Source of the DNA: CAYONZ01 sp964405465
GTDB lineage: Bacteria; Bdellovibrionota; Bdellovibrionia; Bdellovibrionales; JAMPXM01
Length of the DNA: 64,000 nucleotides
NCBI GenBank assembly: GCA_964405465.1
Contig: CAYONZ010000015.1
Coordinates: 1-64,000 of the forward strand
Reading direction: 5' to 3'
Shown here one piece after another: positions 44,327 through 53,623 of this stretch (its first letter is position 1; each line of letters starts with the position of its first letter). The position numbers and the translations under genes were made by a program. The notes beneath the pieces were generated by a model. The model worked only from the letters and a program-made list of their open reading frames with translations, made no database searches and had not been told where the DNA came from.

Positions 44327-45415
44327 ATGGAAGGACCACGTCCACCACAGGATCACGAAATTAATGGTGTATTTTCGTTTCTCAATACGCACCTCCGTCC
44401 CCAAGAAAAATGGTCGATCACGGCAGAATATCCGATCGCTTTTGCTTCGGGAAACTATGGCAACATGAGGATAATTAAAGAAAACAACGAGGTTCTCTCA
44501 CACGCTGTAATGCGCCCCTTGATCGTAAAGTCCACCTGCGGCCTCTTTAAAGTTGGAGCGATCGGAAGTGTCGTCACCTCAACAGACCATCGCAACCAAG
44601 GTCTCAGTCGCCAAATTCTTGAGAGCTGTGTTTCCGCTGCGCGAGATCACGGTTGTGATATCGCAATCCTTTGGACCAACCTCTACGATTTCTATCGAAA
44701 GCTCGGTTTTGAACTCGCGGGTTCAGAGGTAAGTCTTGTAATTGATCGAGAGCTCAAGCTCGAAACCAATTACAAAATCGTTGAGGGAACCAAAGTTGAT
44801 CCCGAAGCAATTCACAAGCTTTTTCTAAGTCACACAGTCTGTTCACTTCGAAATCTCGATGAAACTCGGCGCTACATGCAAATTCCCAATACACGGATGT
44901 ACACGGCATGGGATGCTAATGGATCCATCAAAGCTTTTGCCGTAGAGGGAAAGGGCGCTGATCTCGACGGTTACATTCATGAGTGGGCAGGATCAGTGAG
45001 CGCCCTCATGTCCCTGTTTGACCATATTCGAAAAGCTCAGAAACGAAATATTACGGTCATTTCCCCTAGGCACTCGATCAATTTAATTCAGCAGCTAAAA
45101 GCACAGGGGATTCGCTCACACGAGGGATTTTTGGGAATGGTAAAGATTCTCAACCACAATAATCTCTTCAGCAAACTGAAGAGATATGCCCGAGCTATGG
45201 GTGTCGGCGAGCTGGTCCTCGAAAAACAAGGCGACTACTATTACTTTGGGTCCGAAGACAATATTTTCAAAACAGACTCAGATGTGGATCTCATTCGGTT
45301 GATTTTCGGTCCCCAACGCCCTTCAGAGATTCACAAATTCGATCCTTCAACAACAAAGATGTTTGAGCAGATTTTTCCGATCGATATGTGGATTTGGGGT
45401 TGGGACTCAATATGA
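44327..45415 (+). CDS. GNAT-family acetyltransferase (Eis-like, two GNAT halves)
   Basis: 362 residues, longer than a single GNAT. The first domain carries the acetyl-CoA motif GAIGSVVTSTDHRNQGLSRQIL, then ILWTNLYDFYRKLGFE. The second half reads as a degenerate GNAT-like region, as in Eis-type proteins. AAGGAGGGCCCC precedes the ATG, a strong site. A decamer copy in the N-terminus encodes HLRPQE. The lipoprotein gene starts within its last codons (ATGA overlap). Confidence 0.8.
   Translation: MEGPRPPQDHEINGVFSFLNTHLRPQEKWSITAEYPIAFASGNYGNMRIIKENNEVLSHAVMRPLIVKSTCGLFKVGAIGSVVTSTDHRNQGLSRQILESCVSAARDHGCDIAILWTNLYDFYRKLGFELAGSEVSLVIDRELKLETNYKIVEGTKVDPEAIHKLFLSHTVCSLRNLDETRRYMQIPNTRMYTAWDANGSIKAFAVEGKGADLDGYIHEWAGSVSALMSLFDHIRKAQKRNITVISPRHSINLIQQLKAQGIRSHEGFLGMVKILNHNNLFSKLKRYARAMGVGELVLEKQGDYYYFGSEDNIFKTDSDVDLIRLIFGPQRPSEIHKFDPSTTKMFEQIFPIDMWIWGWDSI
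44393..44402 (-). repeat. GGGGACGGAG decamer copy
   Basis: In the GNAT gene; encodes LRP in the sense direction. Confidence 0.9.
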
Positions 45416-46329
45416 AGAGTGAATCCTCCGCAAACTTCCGACCTGGTAAAACCATCTCTAGGCAAACCAATCTGACTCGAGCTCCGTCCCCTGCAAAAAT
45501 GGTCGGAGAGATGGTCGAATGGGTCGGACTGCGGATAACTCTATTGTCAGCACTTCTGCTCTGTGCGTGCGTAAAACACGAACAACCCAAACAAGACTTT
45601 GGACCAGAATCTGACCCGCAGGAAATCCTCAACACAATCAAAAAAGTTAGATCTTCAAGCAATCCATTTTCGATGAAAGTCGGCGAATTTGTCCACCTTG
45701 AGGAGAACCAGACCGTGGCCAACACTGTTCACTCCATCACTGCCGACACCGGAATTACTGTGACCAATCGTGAAGAAAACGATGTCGCCGTCCGATATTC
45801 GTTCACCCAACGGCGATTCACATACTATGAGCAAAAGCCCCGAGAGGTCGCTACAGAACTTCCTCCCCTTGTCCTAAAAAAGCCGCAGAAGTCTTCCTCC
45901 AGTATCGCAGACATGATTTTCTCTTTTGGTATTTCAGTAACTCCGTCCCCGAACCCCTTGGCTCCGTCCCCTTTGTCGGGACCCCAGACCCACCTCACTA
46001 TGAGCGCGTCCGAGCCCTCTCAAGTAACCTTTCACAATTTTAAATTTTCTGAACAAACCGAACCAGCCCCTGACCTGGTCGCCCAACGCCCAGACTGCCT
46101 CAATATCGAAGGTTGTAAGTACAAGGTCTCGCGCATTTCATTCGATGAAGTCGCTTGGATCAACAACCAACCCGAACTCACACAATACTCCTATGCATTC
46201 AGCGACCGCGTTCCCTACATCGCCAGTCAACTCGAAAACTGTGCCACTCGCATGGTCGAACTCTCCAGTGGCAGCAAAGCTCCCGTTAAGTTCTGTAGTG
46301 TTGTTCGAGACTTCAAGTCAGGCAACTGA
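45412..46329 (+). CDS. putative lipoprotein with proline-rich linker
   Basis: 305 residues from ATG 45412, overlapping the upstream stop (ATGA). A hydrophobic run LRITLLSALLLCACVK about 40 residues in gives a lipobox-like ending. That is too far from this start for a normal signal peptide; a start at 45499 (MVGEMVEW), just after the first decamer copy, fits better. The mature part has beta-rich segments, a Pro/Ser linker made of two decamer copies (TPSPNPLAPSPLS) and Cys pairs near the end. Function unknown; it may belong with the GNAT gene. Confidence 0.6.
   Translation: MKSESSANFRPGKTISRQTNLTRAPSPAKMVGEMVEWVGLRITLLSALLLCACVKHEQPKQDFGPESDPQEILNTIKKVRSSSNPFSMKVGEFVHLEENQTVANTVHSITADTGITVTNREENDVAVRYSFTQRRFTYYEQKPREVATELPPLVLKKPQKSSSSIADMIFSFGISVTPSPNPLAPSPLSGPQTHLTMSASEPSQVTFHNFKFSEQTEPAPDLVAQRPDCLNIEGCKYKVSRISFDEVAWINNQPELTQYSYAFSDRVPYIASQLENCATRMVELSSGSKAPVKFCSVVRDFKSGN
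45482..45491 (-). repeat. GGGGACGGAG decamer copy
   Basis: In the 5' part of the lipoprotein gene; encodes APSPA, possibly upstream of the true start. Confidence 0.9.
45941..45971 (-). repeat. tandem pair of decamer copies
   Basis: CTCCGTCCCC at 45941-45950 and 45962-45971, same orientation and same frame (TPSPNPLAPSPL). This is the only direct pair in the window. Confidence 0.9.
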
Positions 46330-46412
46330 TCCATTCCCACTTGCCATCTGAATTCTATCGAGTCACAATTCTTAAAGTCGAAGTGTTTTGGCACAATTTA
46401 TGAGGAGGGAAA

Positions 46413-47063
46413 ATGCGAAGAGTTGCAGTCATATTGTCAGGCTGTGGCTTTCGAGATGGGGCCGAAATAACCGAATCCATTAGTACCCTTATTTGTTTAT
46501 CCGAACTCAAAGCCGAGGTGGAGTGTTTCGCACCCAAACTCGATTTTTCTCCCACTAATCATCTGAATAGTAGCCAAAGTTCCGAGGTCCGAAATACTTT
46601 GTTTGAAGCAGCGAGAATTTCTCGCGGCCACATATCAGATCTCGACACGCTTGATGAAAAAAAATTTGATGCCATTGTTCTCCCCGGAGGATTTGGAGTT
46701 GCTCAACATCTGAGTGATTTCGCAAAAAATGGCGCCAAGGCGAAGGTACTACCCTCCCTTGAATCAAGACTTCGCGCATTTCACAAAAACTCTAAGCCAA
46801 TTGGCGGAATCTGTATCGCACCCGCCGTGATCGCTCTTACTCTAGCCCAATACAGGGTCACAGTGACAATTGGAAATGATCCAGAGACAATAAAAGAAAT
46901 TGAAAAAACCGGGGCCCAACATGTTGTTTGCTCTGCAACAGATTACATTAGTGATCGTGACAACAAAGTTCTTACAACCCCGGCATACATGTTTGATGCA
47001 AAACCACACGAAGTTTTCACTGGAGTGCGAGCCATGTTGCGTGAACTGGTGGAAATGGCGTAA
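46413..47063 (+). CDS. elbB: ElbB-type DJ-1/PfpI family protein
   Basis: 216 residues. It begins with VAVILSGCGFRDGAEITES, the ElbB signature, then DAIVLPGGFGVAQHLSDFA with the nucleophile-side loop, and GGICIAPAVIA where a Cys follows the strand. ElbB (YhbL) is reported as a glyoxalase-like protein linked to isoprenoid synthesis. It precedes ddl by 16 bases and is likely in one transcript. Confidence 0.93.
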   Translation: MRRVAVILSGCGFRDGAEITESISTLICLSELKAEVECFAPKLDFSPTNHLNSSQSSEVRNTLFEAARISRGHISDLDTLDEKKFDAIVLPGGFGVAQHLSDFAKNGAKAKVLPSLESRLRAFHKNSKPIGGICIAPAVIALTLAQYRVTVTIGNDPETIKEIEKTGAQHVVCSATDYISDRDNKVLTTPAYMFDAKPHEVFTGVRAMLRELVEMA

Positions 47064-47079
47064 TAACTAAGGATTGTTT

Positions 47080-48165
47080 ATGAATAAAAAAAATCTAGTT
47101 CTTCTTTTTGGCGGCCGCTCCTCCGAGCACAACGTTTCACTTGAGTCCGCAAAAAACGTGGCAAGTGCCATAGATCCCCAACAGTTTCAACTCCATTTAA
47201 TTGGCATTGATCGCAACGGCATTTGGCACGCAGTCGACGCCGAGTTGCTCCAAAAAACCGACGTCGCAAAACCCATTCAGCTTGAGAACAGTGGTCCCCA
47301 GGTGTTTATTGTTCCCTCTCCTAGTGGTGCGAAAATTATTCGACTCGACAATGGGGAATCTATTGGACAGGCCGATGTCGTTTTTCCTGTAATGCATGGA
47401 ACGCTCGGTGAAGATGGCGCCATTCAGGGATTTCTCCGTATGCTAGATCTTCCATTTGTCGGATGTGGAATTTTGGCATCGTCAGTTGGGATGGACAAGG
47501 ACTTCACCAAACGAATTCTTCGCGATGCCGGAATTCCCGTTGCTGACTTTGTAACATTACAAAAAGACACGGCCAGCTCGTCAGATTTTGCTCGGCTTAC
47601 CACTCGCCTTGGTCTTCCATTTTTCTTAAAACCAGCCAACCAGGGGTCATCTGTAGGCGTTCATAAAGTAGCAGATGCCAACAAATTTGCGAGTGCCCTT
47701 CAAGACGCTTTCAAATATGACACCAAACTTATGGTTGAAAAGTTTGTTAAAGGTAGAGAAATTGAATGCTCAGTTCTCGGAAACCGCCTACCAAAAGTAT
47801 CGGCTCCGGGAGAAGTGATGCCGCAACACGATTTTTATTCCTACGAAGCCAAATACCTCGACGAAAACGGCGCGCTCCTGAAAATCCCTGCCGACCTTTC
47901 TGAGGCTCTCACAAAAAAAGTTCAAGCCCTCGCCTTAAGAACATACGAAGTTCTGGGTTGCGAAGGACTTGCAAGGGTTGATTTCTTTTTGACCGAAAAT
48001 GGCGAAGTTTATGTAAATGAAATTAACACTATTCCGGGATTCACAAAAATCAGTATGTATCCAAAAATGTGGAGTCAGTCCGGATTGAACTACACAGAAC
48101 TGATCAATAAGTTGATCTCTCTTGCAATTGAGCGCACCGTAGAAGATCGCACTCTGGTTCGCTAA
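47080..48165 (+). CDS. ddl: D-alanine--D-alanine ligase
   Basis: 361 residues; makes D-Ala-D-Ala for peptidoglycan. ATP-grasp enzyme: VLLFGGRSSEHNVSL, the HGTLGEDGAIQG motif, FLKPANQGSSVGVHKV with the ATP Lys, and C-terminal LARVDFFLTENGEVYVNEINTIPGFTKISMYPKMW with the metal Glu and Asn. A TTG at 47074 would add two residues. AAGGA precedes the ATG. It is the last gene before the convergent crotonase gene, 14 bases away. Confidence 0.96.
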   Translation: MNKKNLVLLFGGRSSEHNVSLESAKNVASAIDPQQFQLHLIGIDRNGIWHAVDAELLQKTDVAKPIQLENSGPQVFIVPSPSGAKIIRLDNGESIGQADVVFPVMHGTLGEDGAIQGFLRMLDLPFVGCGILASSVGMDKDFTKRILRDAGIPVADFVTLQKDTASSSDFARLTTRLGLPFFLKPANQGSSVGVHKVADANKFASALQDAFKYDTKLMVEKFVKGREIECSVLGNRLPKVSAPGEVMPQHDFYSYEAKYLDENGALLKIPADLSEALTKKVQALALRTYEVLGCEGLARVDFFLTENGEVYVNEINTIPGFTKISMYPKMWSQSGLNYTELINKLISLAIERTVEDRTLVR

Positions 48166-48179
48166 ACTGAATGGTTTTA

Positions 48180-49079
48180 TCACTTTTTGCGACTTTGCAA
48201 AATAGCTTGATGCTCCTGGCTCCACCAGTGTTTTTCAAATAGTTTGGCTTCATTGGTGTTGGTCATTTTTTTAATGGAGCCGATAGGCTGCTGTGGGCCC
48301 TTTGTCGCAAAATCAAGCCATTGTCGTGCCCGCTTTTCTGCAAAACTTTTATTGAAAGCCAATTCGTCGACAAGACCCATGGATTGTGCCTCATATGCAT
48401 TTATTTGATCGGTTGATACCGCAAGTAATCGAAATGCAGATTTGGAGATTCGATTTTGTAACCGCTCTCCTCCACCCCAACCTGTCGTAAGCCCGTTCTT
48501 TCGCTGCCACAACCCAAAATACACGTGTGGAGTGGCCACTACAAAGTCAAAGCAACTCAATAGCTCCAGCCCACCACCCCAGCAATCACCATCGACCACA
48601 ACAGCTGTTGGAAATTGTATTAAATAAATATAATTTAGTATTCGCTGTATCTCACTATTTACTTGTCTGCCTTCGAGTGCGGTTTTCATTCGTGCATAGT
48701 TCTTGAGATTCCCGCCCGAACAAAAAATTCGATAATTGCTTTTGAATAAAAGCGCCCGACAAGAAGACTGGTTTTCTCGAATGATCTTCTCGAGGAGCTG
48801 CGCCGTCTCCAGACTAAAGCTATTACCATTTGTATGATCCCGAAATGTGATCTCAAGTACCCCATTTCGCAATTCTGAGTTCAGCGAAGGTACTTGACCA
48901 TCTTGGTTTTCAATCAGAAGCGAGCTCTGGGAATCAATCCCGACGGTCGAATTTCTATGCAAAGGATTGGTACGCTCGCTATTTTGACTTTTCATTTTTT
49001 TCGTTTGCTCAATTCGCTTTTTTAGCGGCGTTTTCTTTACGACTTTCTTATGCGGCACCGTGGTCTCCACGCTTTGCAC
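48180..49079 (-). CDS. enoyl-CoA hydratase/isomerase (crotonase) family protein
   Basis: 299 residues. A basic N-terminal ~50 residues (HKKVVKKTPLKKR) precede the crotonase fold: RALLFKSNYRIFCSGGNLKNYA, where the first oxyanion-loop block is, then GDCWGGGLELLSCFDFVVATPHVYFGL. The usual acid-base Glu positions are not all obvious, so it may not be a hydratase. It overlaps the PilZ gene 5' by 32 bases in a different frame, suggesting one transcript. Confidence 0.8.
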   Translation of the reverse strand: MQSVETTVPHKKVVKKTPLKKRIEQTKKMKSQNSERTNPLHRNSTVGIDSQSSLLIENQDGQVPSLNSELRNGVLEITFRDHTNGNSFSLETAQLLEKIIRENQSSCRALLFKSNYRIFCSGGNLKNYARMKTALEGRQVNSEIQRILNYIYLIQFPTAVVVDGDCWGGGLELLSCFDFVVATPHVYFGLWQRKNGLTTGWGGGERLQNRISKSAFRLLAVSTDQINAYEAQSMGLVDELAFNKSFAEKRARQWLDFATKGPQQPIGSIKKMTNTNEAKLFEKHWWSQEHQAILQSRKK

Positions 49080-49749
49080 GTGTCATATGAATCTTTCCGA
49101 CAAACTCCACCCCAACACCGGTTTCTCCCGGCTGCATTTCCGGAGAAATCCAAACTGCCTTACAAGGCATAACATAGGTTTTATTGACGTCGTCAAGTGT
49201 AACGGTCACAGTCATCTGGTCTCCGATTTTTACTTCGACCACTTCTGGAATCAAAACGAAGGCCCCCCCCTTGGAGAGATTCAGCATTGTTGAATGGGTA
49301 AGCCCTGACTTTCCAGAAAACGAAACCTTTGCCTCTTGTTCGGTAGCAAATCTTTTGTGAATTCGTTTTGCAATCTTGTCTTCAAACAATACCTTGCGCA
49401 TCAATCCTATCAGATCCCGAATCTGATAGGGCTTTTCTAAAAAAAAGACGTTTTCTAGGGACCGTAGAATTGTTCTCGCCTCTAGCGAGTCCGCTTTGGA
49501 CAATACCAAAATCGGACCGCGGTAGCCTATCTTACGCGTCTCAACAATTGCCTGGTGAAAGACTTCGTTGAAAATGTTGGAGTTCAAAACCACGATACTC
49601 ACATCTTTATCCACAGATTGGGGCAATAGCTGGGGACGGACCCCCACAAAAGCCAAAGCTTCTCCACCTCGCATGAGGGGCTCAACTTTTCTCTTTAAAA
49701 GGTGATTCTCTTCTTCGGTTTGACTTACCAAAAAAATCTTTGTCATCAC
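49048..49749 (-). CDS. pseudo-receiver plus PilZ domain protein
   Basis: 233 residues. The N-terminal ~120 look like a response-regulator receiver (IFLVSQTEEENHLLKRKV, then IVVLNSNIF where the phospho-Asp should be, VFFLEKPYQ with the conserved Lys-Pro). The acidic acceptor is replaced by Asn or Ser, so it is probably not phosphorylated. The C-terminal PilZ domain has the c-di-GMP motifs KRIHKRF (RxxxR) and LNLSKGG (NxSxxG), then VGVEF. A c-di-GMP effector for surface or motility behaviour is likely. A decamer variant encodes GVRPQL. Confidence 0.82.
   Translation of the reverse strand: MMTKIFLVSQTEEENHLLKRKVEPLMRGGEALAFVGVRPQLLPQSVDKDVSIVVLNSNIFNEVFHQAIVETRKIGYRGPILVLSKADSLEARTILRSLENVFFLEKPYQIRDLIGLMRKVLFEDKIAKRIHKRFATEQEAKVSFSGKSGLTHSTMLNLSKGGAFVLIPEVVEVKIGDQMTVTVTLDDVNKTYVMPCKAVWISPEMQPGETGVGVEFVGKIHMTRAKRGDHGAA
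49632..49641 (+). repeat. decamer variant GGGGACGGAC
   Basis: In the receiver-like domain; encodes VRPQ in the minus-strand gene. Confidence 0.75.
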
Positions 49750-49811
49750 TGTCTTATCGGCCTATCCGGGCCTCACTAAACAAGACAATCGCCCCACTTG
49801 GACCATAGCCC

Positions 49812-49848
49812 TGATTGTCCGAGCTATGACAAACCTCTCGGACAATCA
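49812..49848. repeat. 12-base perfect inverted repeat
   Basis: TGATTGTCCGAG (49812-49823) and CTCGGACAATCA (49837-49848) surround 13 bases. No T-run follows, so it is not a typical terminator; a regulator site or a hairpin in the 5' region is possible. Confidence 0.7.
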
Positions 49849-49905
49849 ATTTCACTCCGGCGAAATCCTCCCCCTTAACTCAAACTGGGACCTCCAAATT
49901 TGGAG

Positions 49906-49915
49906 CTCCGTCCCC
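49906..49915 (-). repeat. GGGGACGGAG decamer copy
   Basis: Unpaired copy in the PilZ-nadE intergenic region. Confidence 0.9.
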
Positions 49916-50164
49916 CTTGGGTAAATTGGATCATGGGCGCAACTTACTAGAATGGTTGAATTAATTTGGAGCAACCAAAGAATTTGTGCGGCACCAGTAC
50001 TAGTTCTTCAGTCAAGAAATGTAGGTTCCATTTTCAATCAAAGACCAACGAGCCCTGGAGACATTTTGAATTCGCAACAGAATATGATCGATAGATTTTT
50101 CAACAAATGATAAATTGCCACTAGACAATGAGCTTCGAGAATAAAATTAATTCGGAGAAAATAC

Positions 50165-52147
50165 ATGAAATACGTAAAAGTGGCGGCAGGTGTGGTCAAC
50201 CAGACCCCACTCGACTGGACTGGAAACAAGAATCGGATCCTGCAAACCATTGCGCATGCCCAAAAGAGTTCAGCATCGATTCTCTGCCTGCCTGAACTCT
50301 GTATTACCGGTTACGGGTGCGAGGACGCTTTTTTTTCTCCCTTCGTACATGACAAAGCTCTCCAGATATTAAAACAAATTCTGCCCCACACAGTGGGACT
50401 CGTGGTCACCCTAGGCTTACCCATTTTTCACCAAGGTGCCATTTTCAACACCACGGCCGTCATCGCAAATGGGCAAATTCTCGGGTTCATTCCCAAGAAA
50501 CAGCTCGCTGGGGACGGAGTCCACTACGAGAACCGATGGTTTAAGACCTGGCCAAACGATGTCTATGATTCACTCAAGCTCGATGGTTTAGATTACCCAT
50601 TTGGAGATTTCTTTTTTGAGATCGGCGACATCCGAATTGGCCTCGAAATCTGCGAAGAAGCTTGGGTCGCCAAACGCACAGGGGCGCAGCTCGCGCAGAA
50701 GGCAACAGACATCATTCTGAATCCCAGTGCAAGTCACTTCGCCTTTGGAAAACACGAAGTTCGCAAACGATTTGTCCTCGAGGGCTCGCGAGCTTTTGGC
50801 GTGGCATACGTGTACACGAATTTGGTAGGCAACGAATCGGGACGAATTATATTTGATGGTGGAGCGCTTATTGCCTCAAATGGTCAGATCGTGCTGCAAT
50901 CTCCGCGTTTTTCTTTTGCCGACTCGGCCATTTATACTGCCGTAATTGATGTTGAGATGAATCGAACCAAACGCGCACAGACCGCAAGTTTCACACCTCT
51001 GATGGGGACGGACCCCTCGCTGATTCGAGTACCGTTTTCTTGGCTCGAGTGTAAACCCGAAATTTCTCATGCCGAGGTCCACGCTTGGGAACAAAGTGCT
51101 GATATTAAAAATGAAGAATTCTATCGTGCCGAGGTGCTAGCCCTATTCGACTATTTGAGAAAAAGCCGTTCTTCCGGATTTGCGGTTTCACTCTCTGGCG
51201 GAGTGGATTCTGCGGTTTGCGCTACCCTCGCCGCTAAGTGTTTCGAGTGCGCGGCCAAAGAAATTGGCCTAGATCAATTGAAAACTCGCCTCGCATACAT
51301 CCCCAAGATCGACCGACACCTTTCCCTTCAATCCCTGACAAAACAAATGGTCCTGACTCTCTACCAAAGCACCCAAAACAGCTCCAATGACACCCGAAAT
51401 GCAGCAACAAAAGTTGCTTTCGAGCTGGGGACGGAGCACCACCAGTGGAACATTGATGGCCTTCTCAAGGAGTATCACTCTCGGGTAGAAACCATTATTG
51501 GACGTCCTCTTTCCTGGGCCACCGATGACATCGCCTTACAAAATGTCCAAGCTCGAGTGCGATCCCCAGGTGTCTGGATGCTCGCCAATCTCAGGGGTGC
51601 ACTCTTGTTGGCAACCAGCAATCGCAGTGAAGCCGCGGTCGGATACGCAACAATGGACGGCGACACCTCCGGGGGACTGAGCCCGATTGCGGGTGTCGAT
51701 AAAGCATTTCTGCAAACATGGATTCGATGGATGGCAGAACACGGGCCAGCGGATGGAAACAAAGTGGCCTCCCTAGCTGAGGTCTATAAAGTGCCGCCCT
51801 CAGCCGAGCTCCGTCCCCCAGAAAAGCATCAAACCGATGAGGCAGATTTGATGCCTTACTCTGTTCTTGATGCTATTGAGCGGGCGTTTATTCGGGATCG
51901 CAAAGCACCACTCGAAATTTTGTCACTATTAAAAATACATTTCCCACAGTTTCCACCAGAGATGCTTCGCAATTGGACGTCTCGCTTTCTTCGACTCTGG
52001 GCACAGAATCAGTGGAAGCGTGAGCGATATGCTCCAGCATTTCACCTTGATGACGAGAGCCTAGACCCCAAAACCTGGTGCAGATTCCCGATATTATCCA
52101 ATGGATTCATTGATGAAATAGAGGACATTAAAAATTGGAACCCTTAG
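50165..52147 (+). CDS. nadE: glutamine-dependent NAD+ synthetase
   Basis: 660 residues. The N-terminal amidohydrolase (CN-hydrolase) domain has the Glu/Lys/Cys triad: Glu 44 in LPELCITG, Lys ~112 in PKKQLAGDG and Cys 163 in EICEEAW. The C-terminal synthetase has the P-loop SLSGGVDSAVC near residue 340, then LLATSNRSEAAVGYATMDGD. It makes NAD from deamido-NAD with glutamine as N donor. Four decamer copies lie in it; two encode conserved family segments (AGDGVHYE and SAELRP). It is a single gene. Confidence 0.96.
   Translation: MKYVKVAAGVVNQTPLDWTGNKNRILQTIAHAQKSSASILCLPELCITGYGCEDAFFSPFVHDKALQILKQILPHTVGLVVTLGLPIFHQGAIFNTTAVIANGQILGFIPKKQLAGDGVHYENRWFKTWPNDVYDSLKLDGLDYPFGDFFFEIGDIRIGLEICEEAWVAKRTGAQLAQKATDIILNPSASHFAFGKHEVRKRFVLEGSRAFGVAYVYTNLVGNESGRIIFDGGALIASNGQIVLQSPRFSFADSAIYTAVIDVEMNRTKRAQTASFTPLMGTDPSLIRVPFSWLECKPEISHAEVHAWEQSADIKNEEFYRAEVLALFDYLRKSRSSGFAVSLSGGVDSAVCATLAAKCFECAAKEIGLDQLKTRLAYIPKIDRHLSLQSLTKQMVLTLYQSTQNSSNDTRNAATKVAFELGTEHHQWNIDGLLKEYHSRVETIIGRPLSWATDDIALQNVQARVRSPGVWMLANLRGALLLATSNRSEAAVGYATMDGDTSGGLSPIAGVDKAFLQTWIRWMAEHGPADGNKVASLAEVYKVPPSAELRPPEKHQTDEADLMPYSVLDAIERAFIRDRKAPLEILSLLKIHFPQFPPEMLRNWTSRFLRLWAQNQWKRERYAPAFHLDDESLDPKTWCRFPILSNGFIDEIEDIKNWNP
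50510..50519 (+). repeat. GGGGACGGAG decamer copy
   Basis: In nadE; encodes AGDGV, part of a conserved block in NadE. Confidence 0.9.
51004..51013 (+). repeat. decamer variant GGGGACGGAC
   Basis: In nadE; encodes MGTDPS. Confidence 0.8.
51427..51436 (+). repeat. GGGGACGGAG decamer copy
   Basis: In nadE; encodes ELGTEH, different frame from the copy at 50510. Confidence 0.9.
51809..51818 (-). repeat. GGGGACGGAG decamer copy
   Basis: In nadE; the sense strand reads CTCCGTCCCC and encodes LRP of the conserved SAELRP segment. Confidence 0.9.
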
Positions 52148-52385
52148 AGTTATACCTGTAGGCGTACAAGGCAATTGTCGCTGTCTCTAGATCACTGGAA
52201 CACAATGGATCTATACCTCAACCTACTGATTGAGTGTCCCGATTTCCACTGCCCAAAGTTTTCACGTTTTTGAGCAGTGTATAAGCCATCGACACTCAGG
52301 AAGAAATTCTAGAGCTACAAAAATTTAGCCATCCACTTTCGAGATGATCATTTTTCTGGCTCCGATTACAGGGTAAGATGCGGCG

Positions 52386-53567
52386 ATGGCGAGAATCTTC
52401 AATAGAAAATTCTATTTCGAGCTAATCTTAAGCGTCCTAATAGGTACACTTTTACCCAAAGTTTCACTGGCAAGAGCAGAATCGATTTCTATCAAGGCAG
52501 ACCAAGTTGTGTCGCACGTTAATCGTGTTTGGTATGGACGAATTCATAAAATTCTAGAATTCAGAGTTTTTGATCTCCGACATTGCTCTACATCCTTTCG
52601 GCAAATGACTCTCCAGCGTTTCAATCAAATGAGTCTCGATTCCTCAGACTCGATCGCTCTGACACAGCTTCTTGAGTTCTACCAACATACTCACTCTCCA
52701 CAAATTGAGATGAACTGCCAAATGCAACTCGATAAGAACGAAAATCTTTTTTGGAAACATGAGACAAGGGCCTTTAAAATTCCTAAATTAATTTTTCCTA
52801 TGTCAACAGTACTTCAAGAGCTCAATCCACATTGCATCTCAAGGCAAGTGCCATCACTCAATGGCAAATATGACTCTAATCCGTGTTTGGCCGCAGACGA
52901 AATGATTGGTCGCGGACTTATGACCGACCTCGAACTGTGGCATTCCCAAATGTCACAAATCAACACTGAACTTCGAGTTCGATTTTCCGAAAGGACAGAC
53001 AAAAATCCCTCTATAGATCTCTATGCGGTATTTCTATCGGCCACTTCCACAAGAGATACGCCTGAAAATCGGGAGCGAGCGATCGCGATGGTGGCAGGGG
53101 CACTGGCCTCGGCTCCAAGTTGGTCGGCCTACTTTGACGGAATCACCGATGTAGTTTGGAGAGACCAAATGAAGGACAGTAGGTATTCATTGTCCCCCCG
53201 CGAAATCCAAAAACTCGTGGAATTCATCCCTGCGCTTCGTTTACAGATCGACGAACTCAGCCAACTTTTCAAGTGGGGACGGAGCAATGTCGAAGGAATG
53301 AATTGGCAGGGGATCGACCTCTCGGATAGCAATCACCACAACATGATGTCCGCATATTTAGCATGCCATTACCGAGAGCGGACGGCACTGACCCATGAAT
53401 TTCTTCCTAAGCTAATGGGACAGATCTACGAAGCAAAAGACTTTGCCTCACACCTTCTTGTCGACAAAGACAGTTGGCCGATTGCCGTCCAAAATTTTAC
53501 GACAGACACAAATCGCTACTCCGCTGGCGCCGAATGGGGCTACCGCTTTTGTAAAATGAGGCTTTAG
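52386..53567 (+). CDS. exported protein of unknown function
   Basis: 393 residues. The N-terminus has a signal peptide (basic MARIFNRKFYF, hydrophobic ELILSVLIGTLL, with a likely cut near SLARA). The rest is mixed, with scattered Cys (HCSTSF, EMNCQM, PHCISR, ACHYRE, RFCKMRL). I recognise no family or active site. A decamer copy at 53275 encodes KWGRSN. It is flanked by nadE and a REP-like hairpin, with no clear operon partner. Confidence 0.65.
   Translation: MARIFNRKFYFELILSVLIGTLLPKVSLARAESISIKADQVVSHVNRVWYGRIHKILEFRVFDLRHCSTSFRQMTLQRFNQMSLDSSDSIALTQLLEFYQHTHSPQIEMNCQMQLDKNENLFWKHETRAFKIPKLIFPMSTVLQELNPHCISRQVPSLNGKYDSNPCLAADEMIGRGLMTDLELWHSQMSQINTELRVRFSERTDKNPSIDLYAVFLSATSTRDTPENRERAIAMVAGALASAPSWSAYFDGITDVVWRDQMKDSRYSLSPREIQKLVEFIPALRLQIDELSQLFKWGRSNVEGMNWQGIDLSDSNHHNMMSAYLACHYRERTALTHEFLPKLMGQIYEAKDFASHLLVDKDSWPIAVQNFTTDTNRYSAGAEWGYRFCKMRL
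53275..53284 (+). repeat. GGGGACGGAG decamer copy
   Basis: In the exported-protein gene; encodes GRS. Confidence 0.9.
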
Positions 53568-53623
53568 CGGCAACGCCCAAATACTCCAAATTTGTTTGGG
53601 CCAACTCGGCTCGATACGACCGA

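Larger units (their letters stand above)
49750..50164. other. intergenic region between the PilZ gene and nadE
   Basis: 415 bases between divergent genes. It holds a 12-base inverted repeat (49812-49848), a decamer copy (49906-49915) and AT-rich sequence. Promoters of both genes must lie here, none obvious. Confidence 0.6.

Noticed and set aside
51475..51762. Long antisense frames inside nadE and other genes
   Set aside because: They lie opposite genes with conserved domain sequences and have no start signals.
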